Shown here piece after piece: positions 51,890 to 62,663 of a stretch of DNA of 64,000 nt. Numbering within the stretch: the stretch's first letter is position 1; every line of letters starts with the position of its first letter. The notes under the pieces were generated by a model. The model worked only from the letters and a program-made list of their open reading frames with translations. It searched no databases and was not told where the DNA came from. The DNA comes from Prunus persica (taxonomy: Eukaryota > Streptophyta > Magnoliopsida > Rosales > Rosaceae). Position numbers and translations under genes: made by a program. The stretch is taken from assembly GCF_000346465.2 (NCBI RefSeq), contig NC_034012.1, positions 25,064,271-25,128,270 on the forward strand. The letters are read 5' to 3'.

Positions 51890-52440
51890 AATTGTTGGAA
51901 CTTCAGGTTCTCAACACTGTTAGATTTTGAACCTCAAGCCAAAATCACATATTCTCATGGTATGGACATTTTTACAATTTTCTGTACATATTTCTGGACT
52001 TCAAGTCCTTACATAATTGTCCATATCTTGAGGAACTTCTGGCATCTCATTTAATTGCTCATCCATGAGTTTAAGGAACTGTAGGTCCCCTTTTGAATGG
52101 TGATAGTTTACCCAAAATGGTAAATATTTATGCATACATCACTATTCATGTATACGGCACTATTCATATGTACAGTACATTTGCCAGTATAGTTATCATC
52201 CATGTGTACGACATTATGAACCAATACGGTACTGTTACATCATTAAGGAACCCCAGGTCCTTATTTACATGTCAAGGATCAAGGACCCTCAAGTCCAATC
52301 ACATGTTTACAAATATAGTACCGAGAGACTGCCAGCTCTCATATTAACATCATCATCAAGGATCTTCAAGTCCTGATGTAATTGTATGATGAGGATCAAG
52401 GAACTTCTGGTCCTGATCTGCTTACTGTAAAAACTCATCA
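51890..52440. repeat. short inverted repeats of AGGAC...GTCCT type (right array)
   Basis: Repeated phrases such as GGACTT-c-AAGTCC (near 51995), AAGGAACCCCAGGTCCTT (near 52243), GGACCCTCAAGTCC (near 52283), AGGATCTTCAAGTCCT (near 52361) and AGGAACTTCTGGTCCT (near 52399). Each could fold as a small stem-loop with GGA/TCC arms. Confidence 0.65.
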
Positions 52441-52488
52441 TACAGCACAATTAATCCATAAAATAAATTGCTGGTAAATAAATTACTG

Positions 52489-52960
52489 GTATGGACGATA
52501 AACCCGCACCATACTTTAAATAAATGTAAATGTGCGATAAAATAAATTCATAAATTAAATTGCTTGCTGTATGGACGTTAATCCCGCACCATACTTTAAA
52601 TAAAAGGAAATATAAAGTATGAGGGTTAATTCCACATCATACTTTTAATAAAAGTAAATGTGCAGTAAAGTAAATTCATAAAGTATGAGGGTTAGTTCCA
52701 CATCATACTTTTAATAAAGGTAAATGTACAGTAAAGTAAATTCATAAAGTATGAGGGTTAATTCCACATCATACTTTTAATAAAAGTAAATGTGCAGTAA
52801 AGTAAATTGTGCTTGTATGGGCACTAATTCTGCTCCATACATTTAAATAAAAGTAAAGGCGTGGACGATAAACCCGCGCCACCCTTTTAAATAAATACTG
52901 TTGTATGGGTAATAATCCTACACCATACAGTAAATAAAATAAATGTGGGGTTAAAAACCA
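52489..52960. repeat. tandem 26-bp hairpins with compensatory arms
   Basis: Hairpins of identical 26-bp length at 52489-52514, 52569-52594 (GTATGG/CCATAC), 52617-52642, 52683-52708, 52749-52774 (GTATGA/TCATAC), 52815-52840 and 52903-52928 (GTATGG/CCATAC). Shorter GTGG/CCAC versions sit near 52861 and 52944. They are separated by AT-rich linkers (TTTAAATAAA, GTAAAGTAAATTCATAAA), with a 66-bp period in the middle. Confidence 0.9.
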
Positions 52961-52990
52961 CCACCAAATAAAATAAGAAAAAAAAATGTT

Positions 52991-53176
52991 AGTATTAGTA
53001 ACGGTCTCCCACTGATAATATGTTTAGTATTACCAAAGGTCCATTTTTGTTAATGGTTAGTAATAGAAAAGCAGATAAATATAGTATATAATATAGGGAA
53101 ATAGCCCAAAATGCCACCATTTTTATAATTGTAATTGAAAATACCACCCTTTTTTTAAAATTTTGGAACTATGACC
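52991..53176. other. AT-rich region upstream of the Ulp1-like gene, possible element terminus
   Basis: GGAAATAGCCCAAAATGCCA at 53098 reads like the end of a plant Mutator-like element. No inverted partner or 9-bp duplication was found in the window. Confidence 0.35.
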
Positions 53177-53184
53177 TATAAATA
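53177..53184 (+). promoter_or_regulatory. TATA box of the Ulp1-like gene
   Basis: TATAAATA, followed by a CT-rich leader from about 53220 and a GT donor at 53397 (TGACAG/GTACTG) that would start a long 5'UTR intron. Confidence 0.6.
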
Positions 53185-53439
53185 GAATTTTATTGTCCCC
53201 TTATTGCACAGATATCACTTTTGCTAAAATTTTATTGTCTCTGTTTTGCTGAAGTTCTCTCTCGCCTCTGTCTCTTCGCTGCCCTCTGTTTCTCTTCACT
53301 CTCCGGTGGGTTTGCTCCGAATCTGTGGTCCTTCAGCTCTCAGTCTCTCCTCACTCAGCTCCGACTGTCTCTTCTCTCTTCCTCTCCCAGTGACAGGTAC
53401 TGTTCATCGGCATTTTCTTACAGTTTAAGGGTTTCTCTC

Positions 53440-53625
53440 AAGTTGTTTTAGGGTTTATGCATTTCTCTGAAATTGGCTGAGGGGTTTGTTCGAAATTGGT
53501 TGAAGGTTTAGGGGTTTCGCTGAAATTAGTTTAGGGGTTTGTTCGAAATTGGTTGAAGGTTTAGGGGTTTCTCTGAAATTGGTTTAGGGGTTTCATCGAA
53601 ATTGTTTTAGGGGTTTGTCTGAAAT
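53440..53625. repeat. tandem TTTAGGGGTTTSTYYGAAATTGG repeats
   Basis: About six degenerate units of roughly 27 bp, alternating GGGGTTTGTTCGAAATTGG and GGTTGAAGGTTTA, inside the proposed 5'UTR intron. Confidence 0.75.
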
Positions 53626-55329
53626 GATCTGAGTATGATGATTCCTTGTTTCAAACAGTGAATGGGTTTGTTCTTTGTGGACTGATGCTTGCACTGCTGT
53701 TGCGTTGCTGTTGCTGTTGCTATTGCTGTCGTATTGTGTTTTTTTGCTAGTGTATTGCTAATGTAGTGATGTTGTGTTGGCATTTTAGTGCAGTTGTATT
53801 TTTAGTTTTAGTATGGTTTTATTATGGTTTTTGTAGCAGTTATTGAATGGTATTTGGTGGCTTAGTATGAGTCTTTATGAGCATTGCATTTAACCTTCTT
53901 AGAAGTCTAATTGGTATCTATTTTGTTTGTTGAAGATGAGATCTAAAGTGTAAGACAATTAACCTGTGTATGGTGATTTCTTCTCTGTGGATCATTACCA
54001 AAAAATACTCGCTGATTATATTTTACGTAGAAAATGTGGCCATGAAAAGAATTTGTGGCTAAAACTCCATGATGGAAGCAACCATTTTGAAATATCTTAA
54101 GCAAACTGTTGGTGGCTTGCTAAATTCCTTAATTTTTTTCTCTTTATCTTCCAACGAGGTAGTGACCCTTCACATTACACTCAATTGTGCAAAGGATTTG
54201 CATGGTTGTCTGATGGAATCGAAGAATAATTTACATAGAAAGAATTTCCTTTGTTATCGTTCGTAGTTTTTCATATATGAAAGAAACTTCTAGATTGATA
54301 AAATATCTCAAGACAGAGTTTGACAAAATCAAGTATTGTATAAATATTTGAACTTGTAAACTCCCAACCATATCATACTTTTTGTTTGAGAATAATGCTT
54401 GTTAATTCGACATATTTTTGTATAACTTTGTTTATTAAGTTTAGGGCTTGCATATTGGATATGGATGAGTTTTGTTTAGAACCATATGTGGTGTAATATG
54501 AGTTGTTTAAAAGTTTGCTGTTTTGTGCTTGATCATTGTGTGCTTAAAAGAAAGCGGGAAATTAGTGAAGATGGGAACCTACCAGCAGCAGCTGTGGTTT
54601 AGAGAAATGGGGACATTGATTTTGCTATAAGCTAACTGTTTAAGCTTTTGCTTTTGTTGTTTGTGTATGGATACTTAGAGAAGTCTGTTTCTGAGGAGAA
54701 CTTATAATTTTGTAATTGTACATGTCTTACAAACATTTTATACCGTTTTGATGGTTTATTTATGAATTTATCTTTCATTTTTTGTTAAGAAAAAACTGAA
54801 GGGATGGTGCCAATTTCTTTCATTTTCTTACATTTGAAAGGAGGGCCATAGTAGAGTCAGTACTGTGGTTGCCACTAATTCATAGGATGTTCCATTACAT
54901 TATACCTTGAAGTGAATAAATTGTTTCCCGATGTCTTGTTGTTTTTTAAAACTCTTTCTAGTCAGATATATTGATATCGTTACTCTTGAATTGTTGTCAA
55001 TTAGGCTTGTGCTACCGCACATTCCCATTCTAGCTGAAGCTGTCTCATGATTAGATGGTGTGATTATATGGTGTGTTGAGATGTGTGTTTAGATATTATA
55101 TTATGCAGGAGTGGTAGAGTACTGGGTGTGTTGAAACTTGGCTTTGAGCCATTAAATGAGGAGGTCAGTTGTAAATAGCTGGGGTTTTGTTTATGATATG
55201 TATTTTTTGAATTTTTTTCACTTCATATCCTATAATAGGCTGTTCATAAGTGGTGATTGTTTATTGCTTGTTATTGTGTAGATTGCAACCGACTGAAATT
55301 CTATTTATAATATTGGCATGCAGGGAAAT

Positions 55330-58300
55330 ATGGTTGGTGAAATGAAGTTGATGATTGCGGAGGAACAAAAATTCCAAGGGAAAGCATTGTCGTTATCCCA
55401 TACGAAGACGGCAATCACTACGATAAAGGAGAAATTCACTGAACAGCAGCTGCAACTGTTTGAACATAGTTGTTTTGGTCATCTCCTAGGGATTGAGGAC
55501 CTCAAGTGGACTTCTCCGATTGTCCACGGGTTGCTGCTCAGGAAAGCTGATCCCAAGACAGTTTCCCAACTGAACGGGATCAAATTCATTGTTGGCAAGA
55601 AGGTCATCCAATTCACGGCGCAGCAATTTTGCATCGTGACAGGGCTAAGGTTTGGAAACCTTCCCTTGATTCCGATTCCCACGAATGAGAACTGCTCATT
55701 GAAACGGAAGTACTTTGCCAACGATAAAGCTGTGAACCTGTTGGAATTAGAAAAGGCCTTCCTCCAATGCGATGATGTGGACGATGTATTCAAGCTTGGA
55801 TTCGTATACTTTGCTGTCTTTGTGCTGTTGGGCAGCGAAAAACATGTCCACATTGACACGCGATATTTGAAGTTGGCGGAAGACCTTGAAGACTTTGGGA
55901 AGTATCCATGGGGTGCTGTGTCTTATGCGAAGACAAATGCGTCACTGCTGAGGGCACTTTGTGCAGATTACCAGCGAGTGAAAGTGCCCACAAAAACTGC
56001 CAAAACAAAAAAATCTGGAAAGAAACCAACAACAACGGCAACCGGTAGACCAAGAGAGTACCACCTCAAAGGTTTTCCGTATGCACTTCAGGTGAGCAAA
56101 TGTCCATTGATGTTGAAGTTAAATTGCATTTGTTTACAATGACTGACCTTTTATTCCTGAAACCAGATTTGGGCGTATGAGGTGTTTCCAGCGTTGGCTG
56201 CACTACATTTGGTGGTGCACGAAGAAAATGCGCACATCCCTCGTTTACTACATTGGAGGAGCAATAGTTCGCCGCGTTTTTATGAGCTAATGAGCCAAGT
56301 ATTCGAGAACCGTGAGGTTAGTTCAGTTTTTAATGATCATGTTCAGGATATGAAAATATAATATAATTACTTTACTGATATGTATATTGTATGTGTAAAT
56401 TGCAGGTTGATGTGCAGCTTCTTCGGCCATCTGTGATGGACAAGCAGCAGCCGTATTGGACTTGGGGTGACAGTGCTGACGACAGTGAAGAACTTGTTGA
56501 CTTGTTGGGCGATGACGCTGAACAACAAACCGGCACTTCTGCCTCTGTAGAAGAAAAAGAGAAGGACATTGACGATACTGCAAACCTTCCGTCGTCTTCT
56601 AAGGCAAGCATTACAGTTTTTCGAAGATATACGTCATATTACAATAGGAAAATAACTGCTGTATAGTTGCAATATTTTGTGGCCTGCATAGTAACACATG
56701 CATTATAACTTAGTGCAGGGTACAGTCGCGTCCAGAGAGTTACGCACTTTGAAGCGTGACTTTCAAAGGACAAAGGATGAATTGGCCAAAGTTTCCCTAT
56801 CAAATCGAGCACTTTGCGACAGAGTGCATCAGTTGGAAGACAAGGTACGGAAGGAGTCAATGAAAGCTGAAAAAGAGTTTGAAAAAAATACAAAGTGTGT
56901 GGAGGATTTCCGCAACACCCTGTCTTCAATGGAGCATTATTTTAAGTTGGAGATAGAGCAGCTGAAAAAACAAAATGGTGGGGTGAATGAAGCTGCGGAA
57001 GGACATGAGGACCTCGGTAGTCCTCATATGAATGAAGGAGGCAACAATGACTTGTCGCCATTACATGCCTATGTAAGTCCGCCGACAGAACCGGCAGTAA
57101 TGGAAACACAAGTCCCCGGTGATGGAGCCGAACCTTCCGCAGCCATGGTAGTTGAAGAGGCAAAAATGGCCGCTTCAGTTCCTCACTCAGAAGTGCATGA
57201 AGTAGCTGACCCGGCAGAATCCGATGAGCTGCCTACCCCGGAAGATGTTGCTGGGTGTGACGAAATCTACCAAAGAGTCATGAAGCTGTTAGAAGATTGG
57301 AAAATCACTAAGAGTATGCCATCGGGAGGTTTGATGAATCCTCCAAGTCTACCCACAGTTACTATGGCTGGTGATGAAGAAGGTAGTTCAAGTGTTGAAA
57401 ACAAAGAAGTGGAAGGTAAAGGGTGCAGACAGAAGCGCCCGGCGCAGACATTGTTGAGCCCATTTACAGATCCTTTGAGGAAGAAGAGGACGATGACTGT
57501 GTCGGCTGCGACTGCAACCCCTCCATGTTTTGATCCATCCAAATCCTTGCCCATTGAAGATGTGAAGGCAGTAATACAGTTTTGCAGTGCCTGGAAAAGC
57601 GATATCAGGTTACGATTCTTGACCTTTCAATTCCAATATTCATCCTATTCTACTATGTAGTCATACACTAATGAGAGAATGCAGAGTTTGCTTTAATATA
57701 CATGTGTCTTTTTTTCATCAACAAAGTCATATTTATGACATGACTACACAAGTAACCGTTGCAAGTTTGCCTTTTGTAGTGCGGAGGTGCAGCTGGAATC
57801 ATTTTCAGTGGGCGCTGATTTTTTCTACAGACTTGTCGATGAAACCGAATGGATGAGCTCAAGGGTAACGATACACAAAGCTGTACTTTATTACGATAAT
57901 TCAATTGTTTTCTCACCTTTTTTAAGTGTTGAGTTGTATGAAATTGTGCTAATATTATATGTGTCAACTTTCAGCACCTGGACATGGCAACCTTTCTTAT
58001 CCGCAAAAGGCAACTATCTCATCCGTTGGTTTTTGGAACGGACTGGACAACGGCAGATTGTTGCTTGCAGGTAAACATGTAACCATTGTGCAGCAATTTG
58101 TGCTTCATTTGCTGTCGGTTGTGCTTTTCTAATATGCCTTCATTTAAATTTGTGCAGCAATTTCTAGAGCCGTTCAAACCGACGGCCAGGAAACGTGGAT
58201 CGAAGAAGGCTGCTAGTTCAAACACCGTTGACCTTCCAGCCAGCAAGGTGAAGAATTTACATCACTTTGTGCGTGGTACGTGGCAACACGGCTATGCCCA

Positions 58301-58828
58301 AGCTTGGACAAAAGTCCGGAAGGTGTATTTTCCATATAATCTGAAAGGGTCTCATTGGGTTGCAATCGAACTTGATTTCGTAAGACATACTGCAACCGTG
58401 TATGACTCCTATATTGATTATACGAAACGTTCAAAGCTGGTTACGCTTCTGCACCCTATTAGCGATACGCTGGCACGAGTGCTGTTCGATATGCACTTTT
58501 ATGATGATTCTGAGGTTGAAGAGGTGAAGCAAAAGGGGCTGACGATGTCGATGTATACGCCATTCTCAGTGTGCAGCATTGCAGATGTGCCACAACAACG
58601 AGATGGGTAATGTTTGTGAATTTTGTGCTGTTTATCCAAATTTGACATAACTGCAGTTCTAATTTCCCAACTAATTGGCCTCACAGTGCGTCTTGCGGAA
58701 TGTTGACCGTCAAATTCATCGAGCATCTCAGTGCTGGGATGTCGGTAGATAAAGTTGACCCTTTGAAGATCAAATATTACCGACTCAAGCTTGCAATTGA
58801 GGGTTTAAGGGGGGAGGCATATTTATGA
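55330..58828 (+). CDS. DUF1985-Ulp1 (C48) cysteine protease, KAONASHI/MULE-type
   Basis: Eight exons fit without a stop: 55330-56091, 56167-56316, 56406-56603, 56719-57608, 57780-57864, 57975-58070, 58158-58606 and 58687-58828, giving 923 aa. Intron 3 would use a GC donor (AAG/GCAAGC); the others are GT-AG. The N-terminal ~300 residues match DUF1985 (FEHSCFGHLLGIEDLKW, HGLLLRKA, VIQFTAQQFCIVTGLRFG, FPYALQIWAYEVFPAL). A coiled coil (~375-455) and an acidic linker follow. The C-terminal Ulp1 domain has SHWVAIELD (His ~793), TVYDSY (Asp ~810) and PQQRDGASCG (Gln, Cys ~880). Such proteins are carried by Mutator-like transposons in many plants; Ulp1 enzymes cleave SUMO or related modifiers, but the target of this group is unknown. 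A 5'UTR intron (53397-55323) is likely. An alternative ATG at 55318 would lie at the acceptor. It looks intact. Confidence 0.85.
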
Positions 58829-59294
58829 GGTAAATTTCTTCATGTCCGTTAATTCACCTCACGCTGTAAGTTTCTTTTCGGCTGTCTATGCCAACACAAA
58901 TACAAAAACTTATTTGGTACTATGAACTGATTTGGCAGTATGATATTTGGCACTATGAACAATGAACTGATTTGGTGGCAGTTACAAATGAACATAGTCT
59001 TCATTCTAGAACTGCCCTTCATAAATGCCTTCATCTGCACTGAACCCAATTGTTATTGCAGGTCGGTCTCAACCAAGGGTTGATTGCAATATTCCAACCA
59101 AGATGACCATACACTGTTATTTGATGTAGGTTTTTTGTATGACATGGCTTTGCTTTAATTGGTTTGGTTGTTCCAAGTTTTATGTTCTGGTTTATCTCAC
59201 AGTAACTGCCGAGTCATTTTTCATTTCATGTATTTGTCCGTGGTATTTTGTTCCCCAATATTCTGATTATGGTCAATATGTAAACCTTTGCCAG
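58829..59294. other. spacer between the Ulp1-like gene and the CCT3 fragment
   Basis: Contains two or three copies of GGTACTATGAACTGATTTGG-like text (58916-58979). No frame. Confidence 0.5.
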
Positions 59295-59908
59295 GGTCTG
59301 CGGGAATGGATATTCAAAAGTACATAAAGGTTGAGAAGGTTCCTGGTGGCCAGTTGGAAGATTCAGTGGTTCGCAAAGGAGTAATGATTAACAAAGATGT
59401 TATTGCACCTGGAAAAATGAGAAGAAAGATTTTCAACCAACGCATCATTCTTCTTGATTGGCCGCTCGAATATAAGAAAGGCGAGAACCAAACAAATGCT
59501 GAGTTGCTTAAAGAAGAAGATTGGGGAGTCCTGCTACAATTGGAAGAAGAATACATCGAGAGGCTATGTGTGCAAATATTGAAGTTTAAACCAGATGTGG
59601 TTATCACAGAAAAGGGGCTTAGTGACTTGGCATGCCATTATTTTAGCAAGGCCGGCGTCAGTGGAATGAGGAGGTTGCGGAAAACAGATAATAACCGAAT
59701 TGCCAAGGCTTGTGGGGCTGTAATTGTTAACAGACCAGATGAATTGCAACAGTCTGATGTTGGTACACGCGCTGGGATATTTGAGGTTAAGAAAATTGGT
59801 GATCAGTTTTTTGCATTCATTGTTGATTGCGAAGAGCCTAAAGCATGTACTGTACTCTTGAGAGGTCCTAGTAAGGATCTGTTAAATGAAGTGGAAAGGA
59901 ATTTGCAC
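59295..59908 (+). pseudogene. captured exon of CCT3 (TCP-1 gamma chaperonin subunit)
   Basis: About 205 residues of the cytosolic chaperonin gamma subunit, from the end of the first equatorial/intermediate region through the apical domain: KYIKVEKVPGGQLEDSVV, GKMRRKIFNQRIILLDWPLE, KKGENQTNAEL, ILKFKPDVVITEKGLSDLAC, RRLRKTDNNRIAKACGAVIV, PDELQQSDVGT and CTVLLRGPSKDLLNEVERNL. It starts directly after a TTTGCCAG acceptor and stops before GTATAA, as a single exon would. A one-base deletion after GLRE (near 59307) shifts the frame, and substitutions such as LLDW (usually LLDC) have accumulated. No other CCT3 exons are near. Its place in a transposon-like cluster suggests transposon capture. Confidence 0.88.
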
Positions 59909-59944
59909 GTATAATGGTTTTACTTCTTTGTCCCCATTACGTAG

Positions 59945-60205
59945 AATAAATATATTATGCCTACAATACAAAGGCAATACGAAGGCAATATGACCACAAT
60001 AAATATACAATACGAAGGCAATAGTAGGGCAATATGGCCACAATAAATATACAATACGAAGGCAATAGTAGAGCAATATAAGTACAATATAAAGGCAATA
60101 TTAGGGCAATATACATACAATACATACACATGACAGTATTAAGGGAATACAAACACAATAAAAATGCAATATGAAGTCAATGTACATACAATACATACAC
60201 ATTAC
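59945..60205. repeat. CAATA-rich imperfect tandem repeats
   Basis: Units such as ATACGAAGGCAATA, ATAGTAGGGCAATATG and CCACAATAAATATACA, repeated about 15 times. They begin 36 bp after the CCT3 fragment and end before the minus-strand ORF. Confidence 0.85.
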
Positions 60206-60338
60206 AGACAACATTTCACACATGCGAAAGAAATCGCCTCCCAAACTGAACAATACTATCTATCCCGCGAAGGGAAAATGAAGGCAACAAAAGATCCATG
60301 TACTCGGGTGAGATGAACTGAAGCAGCATTCACCGTTA

Positions 60339-60938
60339 CTACAGGTCCATCAAAAGATCCATGTCTTTGTCCTTTCTTCTCGCTGCATGCACGAGGCTAT
60401 GATGAGCCATTCCATCAGAACCCATATTCAGTACCTGCCAGACACCAGCTACATCAATTTCACTCCAATTGTGGTCTGGTGAGATGACCGAAGCATAATC
60501 TCGGAACATTTCGAAGCCGTTGTTGAAACATTCAACCATTTCATGGTTATATTCTTCAGATTGTGTGAATGTTTCGAGGGCATTTTTCTTTGTGTCTTCC
60601 AATTTCAACTTCAAGGACTCTAACTCTTTGCTCCGACTTTTTGCTTTAAGAGCTTGCTTCACCTCTCCAGCGTATGCTTTGTTCAACTTGTTGGCCAAGT
60701 TTCCCATAACTTGGCCATGAATATCGCACTTACTCTCCCACCAATCCGTTGCCTTTGACATATATTGGAGGTGGTGCTTGACGGCAGAGATTTTGTCAAG
60801 CGGATCATGAGTGTCAGCCTCACTTCCAGATGAAGTGGGATCATGATTGGGAGTCCGAGGTGGAGATGGGAATGGCACATGCCAGGGCTGGTCCCCCGGG
60901 TAACTCACATGCTCGTTAGGAGGGCGTACATCTGACAT
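60339..60938 (-). CDS. unknown protein with coiled coil, paralogue of the ORF at 62956
   Basis: ATG at 60938 (MSDVRPPNEHVSYPGDQPWH) to TAG at 60339, 199 aa, no introns needed. The N-terminus is rich in Pro and acidic residues. A helical middle (KHHLQYMSKATDWWESKCD, LESLKLKLEDTKKN) is followed by a C-terminal block NNGFEMFRDYASVISPDHNW-SEIDVAGVW. This block aligns without gaps to the C-terminus of the plus-strand ORF at 62956-63426. I do not recognise the family. The basic tail AARRKDKDMD could aid nuclear or nucleic-acid binding, but this is conjecture. An upstream non-coding exon is possible (acceptor-like TTGCCTGCAACC context near 60975). Likely part of the same mobile cluster as the Ulp1-like gene. 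Confidence 0.55.
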   Translation of the reverse strand: MSDVRPPNEHVSYPGDQPWHVPFPSPPRTPNHDPTSSGSEADTHDPLDKISAVKHHLQYMSKATDWWESKCDIHGQVMGNLANKLNKAYAGEVKQALKAKSRSKELESLKLKLEDTKKNALETFTQSEEYNHEMVECFNNGFEMFRDYASVISPDHNWSEIDVAGVWQVLNMGSDGMAHHSLVHAARRKDKDMDLLMDL

Positions 60939-61360
60939 GTTGAAGTATTACTGGGGACAATTCACAGCTGTTGCCTGCAACCAAACAAATAGAGGTACAT
61001 TCAGTCTCCAGTTGTAAACGACTATATGGTTAGGTTGAGTGGAGAATATTTGCCTTTCAGTAAGACTAATTACCTTTCCCGTTAAGAAGGTGCCTCTATT
61101 GCAGTTCTATATAGGAAGGTTCAGTTATATGTACGAACTTATATGAGGTAAATTGGGTTTTGTGTTGGTGCATTAAATTGATGGGATTCAAAACTACAGC
61201 ATTAACTCCTTGGCTGTAAGTTACAGCAGTACAACATGACATTAATAACAATAAAATTGGCTTCCAAACGACAAAAAACCAAACCTGAATGGGAGATAGG
61301 AAATTGTGGATTGGAACCCAAAATAGGACTATGTAAGTAAGCATTTATTGCGAATTTCAG
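60939..61360. other. spacer between the minus-strand ORF and the GGAAAAT tract
   Basis: No gene; should hold the promoter of the 60339-60938 ORF if it is transcribed. Confidence 0.45.
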
Positions 61361-61364
61361 AACA

Positions 61365-62530
61365 CAAAATAGGAAAATAGGAAAATAGCAAAACACGAAA
61401 ATTGGAAATTTGGAAAAGTGAAAACTTAAAACTTGGATATGGGAAATAAGGAAACTTGGAAAATTGGAAATTGAAGAAATGGAAAATTGGAAAATCGGAA
61501 ATACGAAAAAATGGAAAGTTGGAAAATTGGAAAATTGGAAAAAGGAAATAAGGAAAAATTGGAAACAGGAAACTAGGCAATAGGATCAAATGACAGTTGG
61601 AAAATTCGAAAATTGGAAAAAGGAAATAAGGAAAAATTGGAAACAGGAAAGTAGGCAATATGATCAAATGACAGTTGGAAAATAGGAACATTGGAAAAAG
61701 GAAAAAAGGACACTTGGAAAATAGGAAATTTGGAAATTGTAAATTGGAAAAGAAAGCAACTTGGAAAATTGGAAAATTTGAAATTGGACAAAAGGAAACT
61801 TGGAAAATAGGAAAATAGGAAAATAGGAAAATAGGAAAAAAGGAAAAAAGGAAATAGGAAATAAAGGAAACTCTGAAAACATGAAAAGTCGAAAATTCGA
61901 AATAGTAAATAAGAAAAAAGGACACTTGGAAAATAGGCAAATAAGCAAATTGGGACATTGAAAATTGGAAAATTGGAAAAATGGAATATTGGATAACTGG
62001 ATAAATGAAAAATAGGAAATAAGGCAACTTGGAAAATAGCAAAATTGGAAATTGAACAAAAGGACAGTTACCAAAATGAAAAATTTGAAATTGGAAAACA
62101 AGGAACTTAGAAAATAGTCGAATTGGAAATAAAAACATTGGATAATTGGACAAAATGTTAAATTTTGAAAAATGGAAATAGGAAACAGGGACACATGGAA
62201 AATCAGAAAACTGGAAACGAATTGAAATTGTGGAAATGGGAAATAAGACAATTACCATATTGGACAATTTTAATGACTGTCTGAATTAGGCAAAGTAGGC
62301 AACTTTTTTTAAGTACATAATGGGGGGAAATGGGAACATTGAAAAATTGGACAACTGGAAATAGAACAAAAGGAAACTTAGGAAATTGCACAATAGGAAA
62401 ATAGGGAATAGGAAAAAATAATGAAAAATTAAAAAATTGGATGACACATGGAAAATAGGAAAATATGAAAAATGGCAAAATGGAAACGAATTGAGATTGC
62501 TGAAATGAGAAATCAGACAATAACCATTAT
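61365..62530. repeat. degenerate GGAAAATTGGAAA purine-rich tract (~1.15 kb)
   Basis: About 100 variable units of GGAAA(A)(T)(A/T) on the plus strand, with few pyrimidines other than T. Larger duplications sit inside it (61573-61612 and 61630-61674 share GGCAATAxGATCAAATGACAGTTGG; 62210-62260 and 62480-62530 share AACGAATTGxxATTG). Long open frames on the minus strand (FPIFQFSNFP repeats) follow from composition alone. Confidence 0.9.
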
Positions 62531-62663
62531 TGGTCAATTCGAATGAGGTGGTGAATTAGGCAAATAGGCAACTCCCTTATTTCAAATACATAATGGGAAA
62601 ATTACCAAGTTCGGAACGTCCAACATACAAATATATTACAAAAAGGCATAAAGTCAACCTGGG

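Larger units (their letters stand above)
47595..52990. mobile_element. non-autonomous retroelement-like repeat with coiled-coil ORF and hairpin series
   Basis: Left border: a copia-like LTR on the minus strand (47595-47764). Interior: three ~70-bp repeats (47793-48181), non-coding sequence full of short inverted repeats (48610-49600), one plus-strand ORF (50729-51280), more inverted repeats (51890-52440) and a tandem hairpin series (52489-52960). There is no gag, RT or integrase. A matching right LTR was not found, so the extent is an estimate and the parts may come from more than one element. Related ORFs are, as I recall, highly repeated in Rosaceae genomes. Confidence 0.5.

Noticed and set aside
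51890..52960. Regularly spaced short repeats resembling a CRISPR array
   Set aside because: Eukaryotic nuclear context; units are hairpins with AT-rich linkers of variable length, no cas genes, spacers are not unique sequences.
61329..62267. 312-codon open frame on the minus strand, rich in Phe, Ile, Pro and Ser
   Set aside because: It is the translation of the GGAAAAT purine tract; two other frames are equally open and no domain is present.
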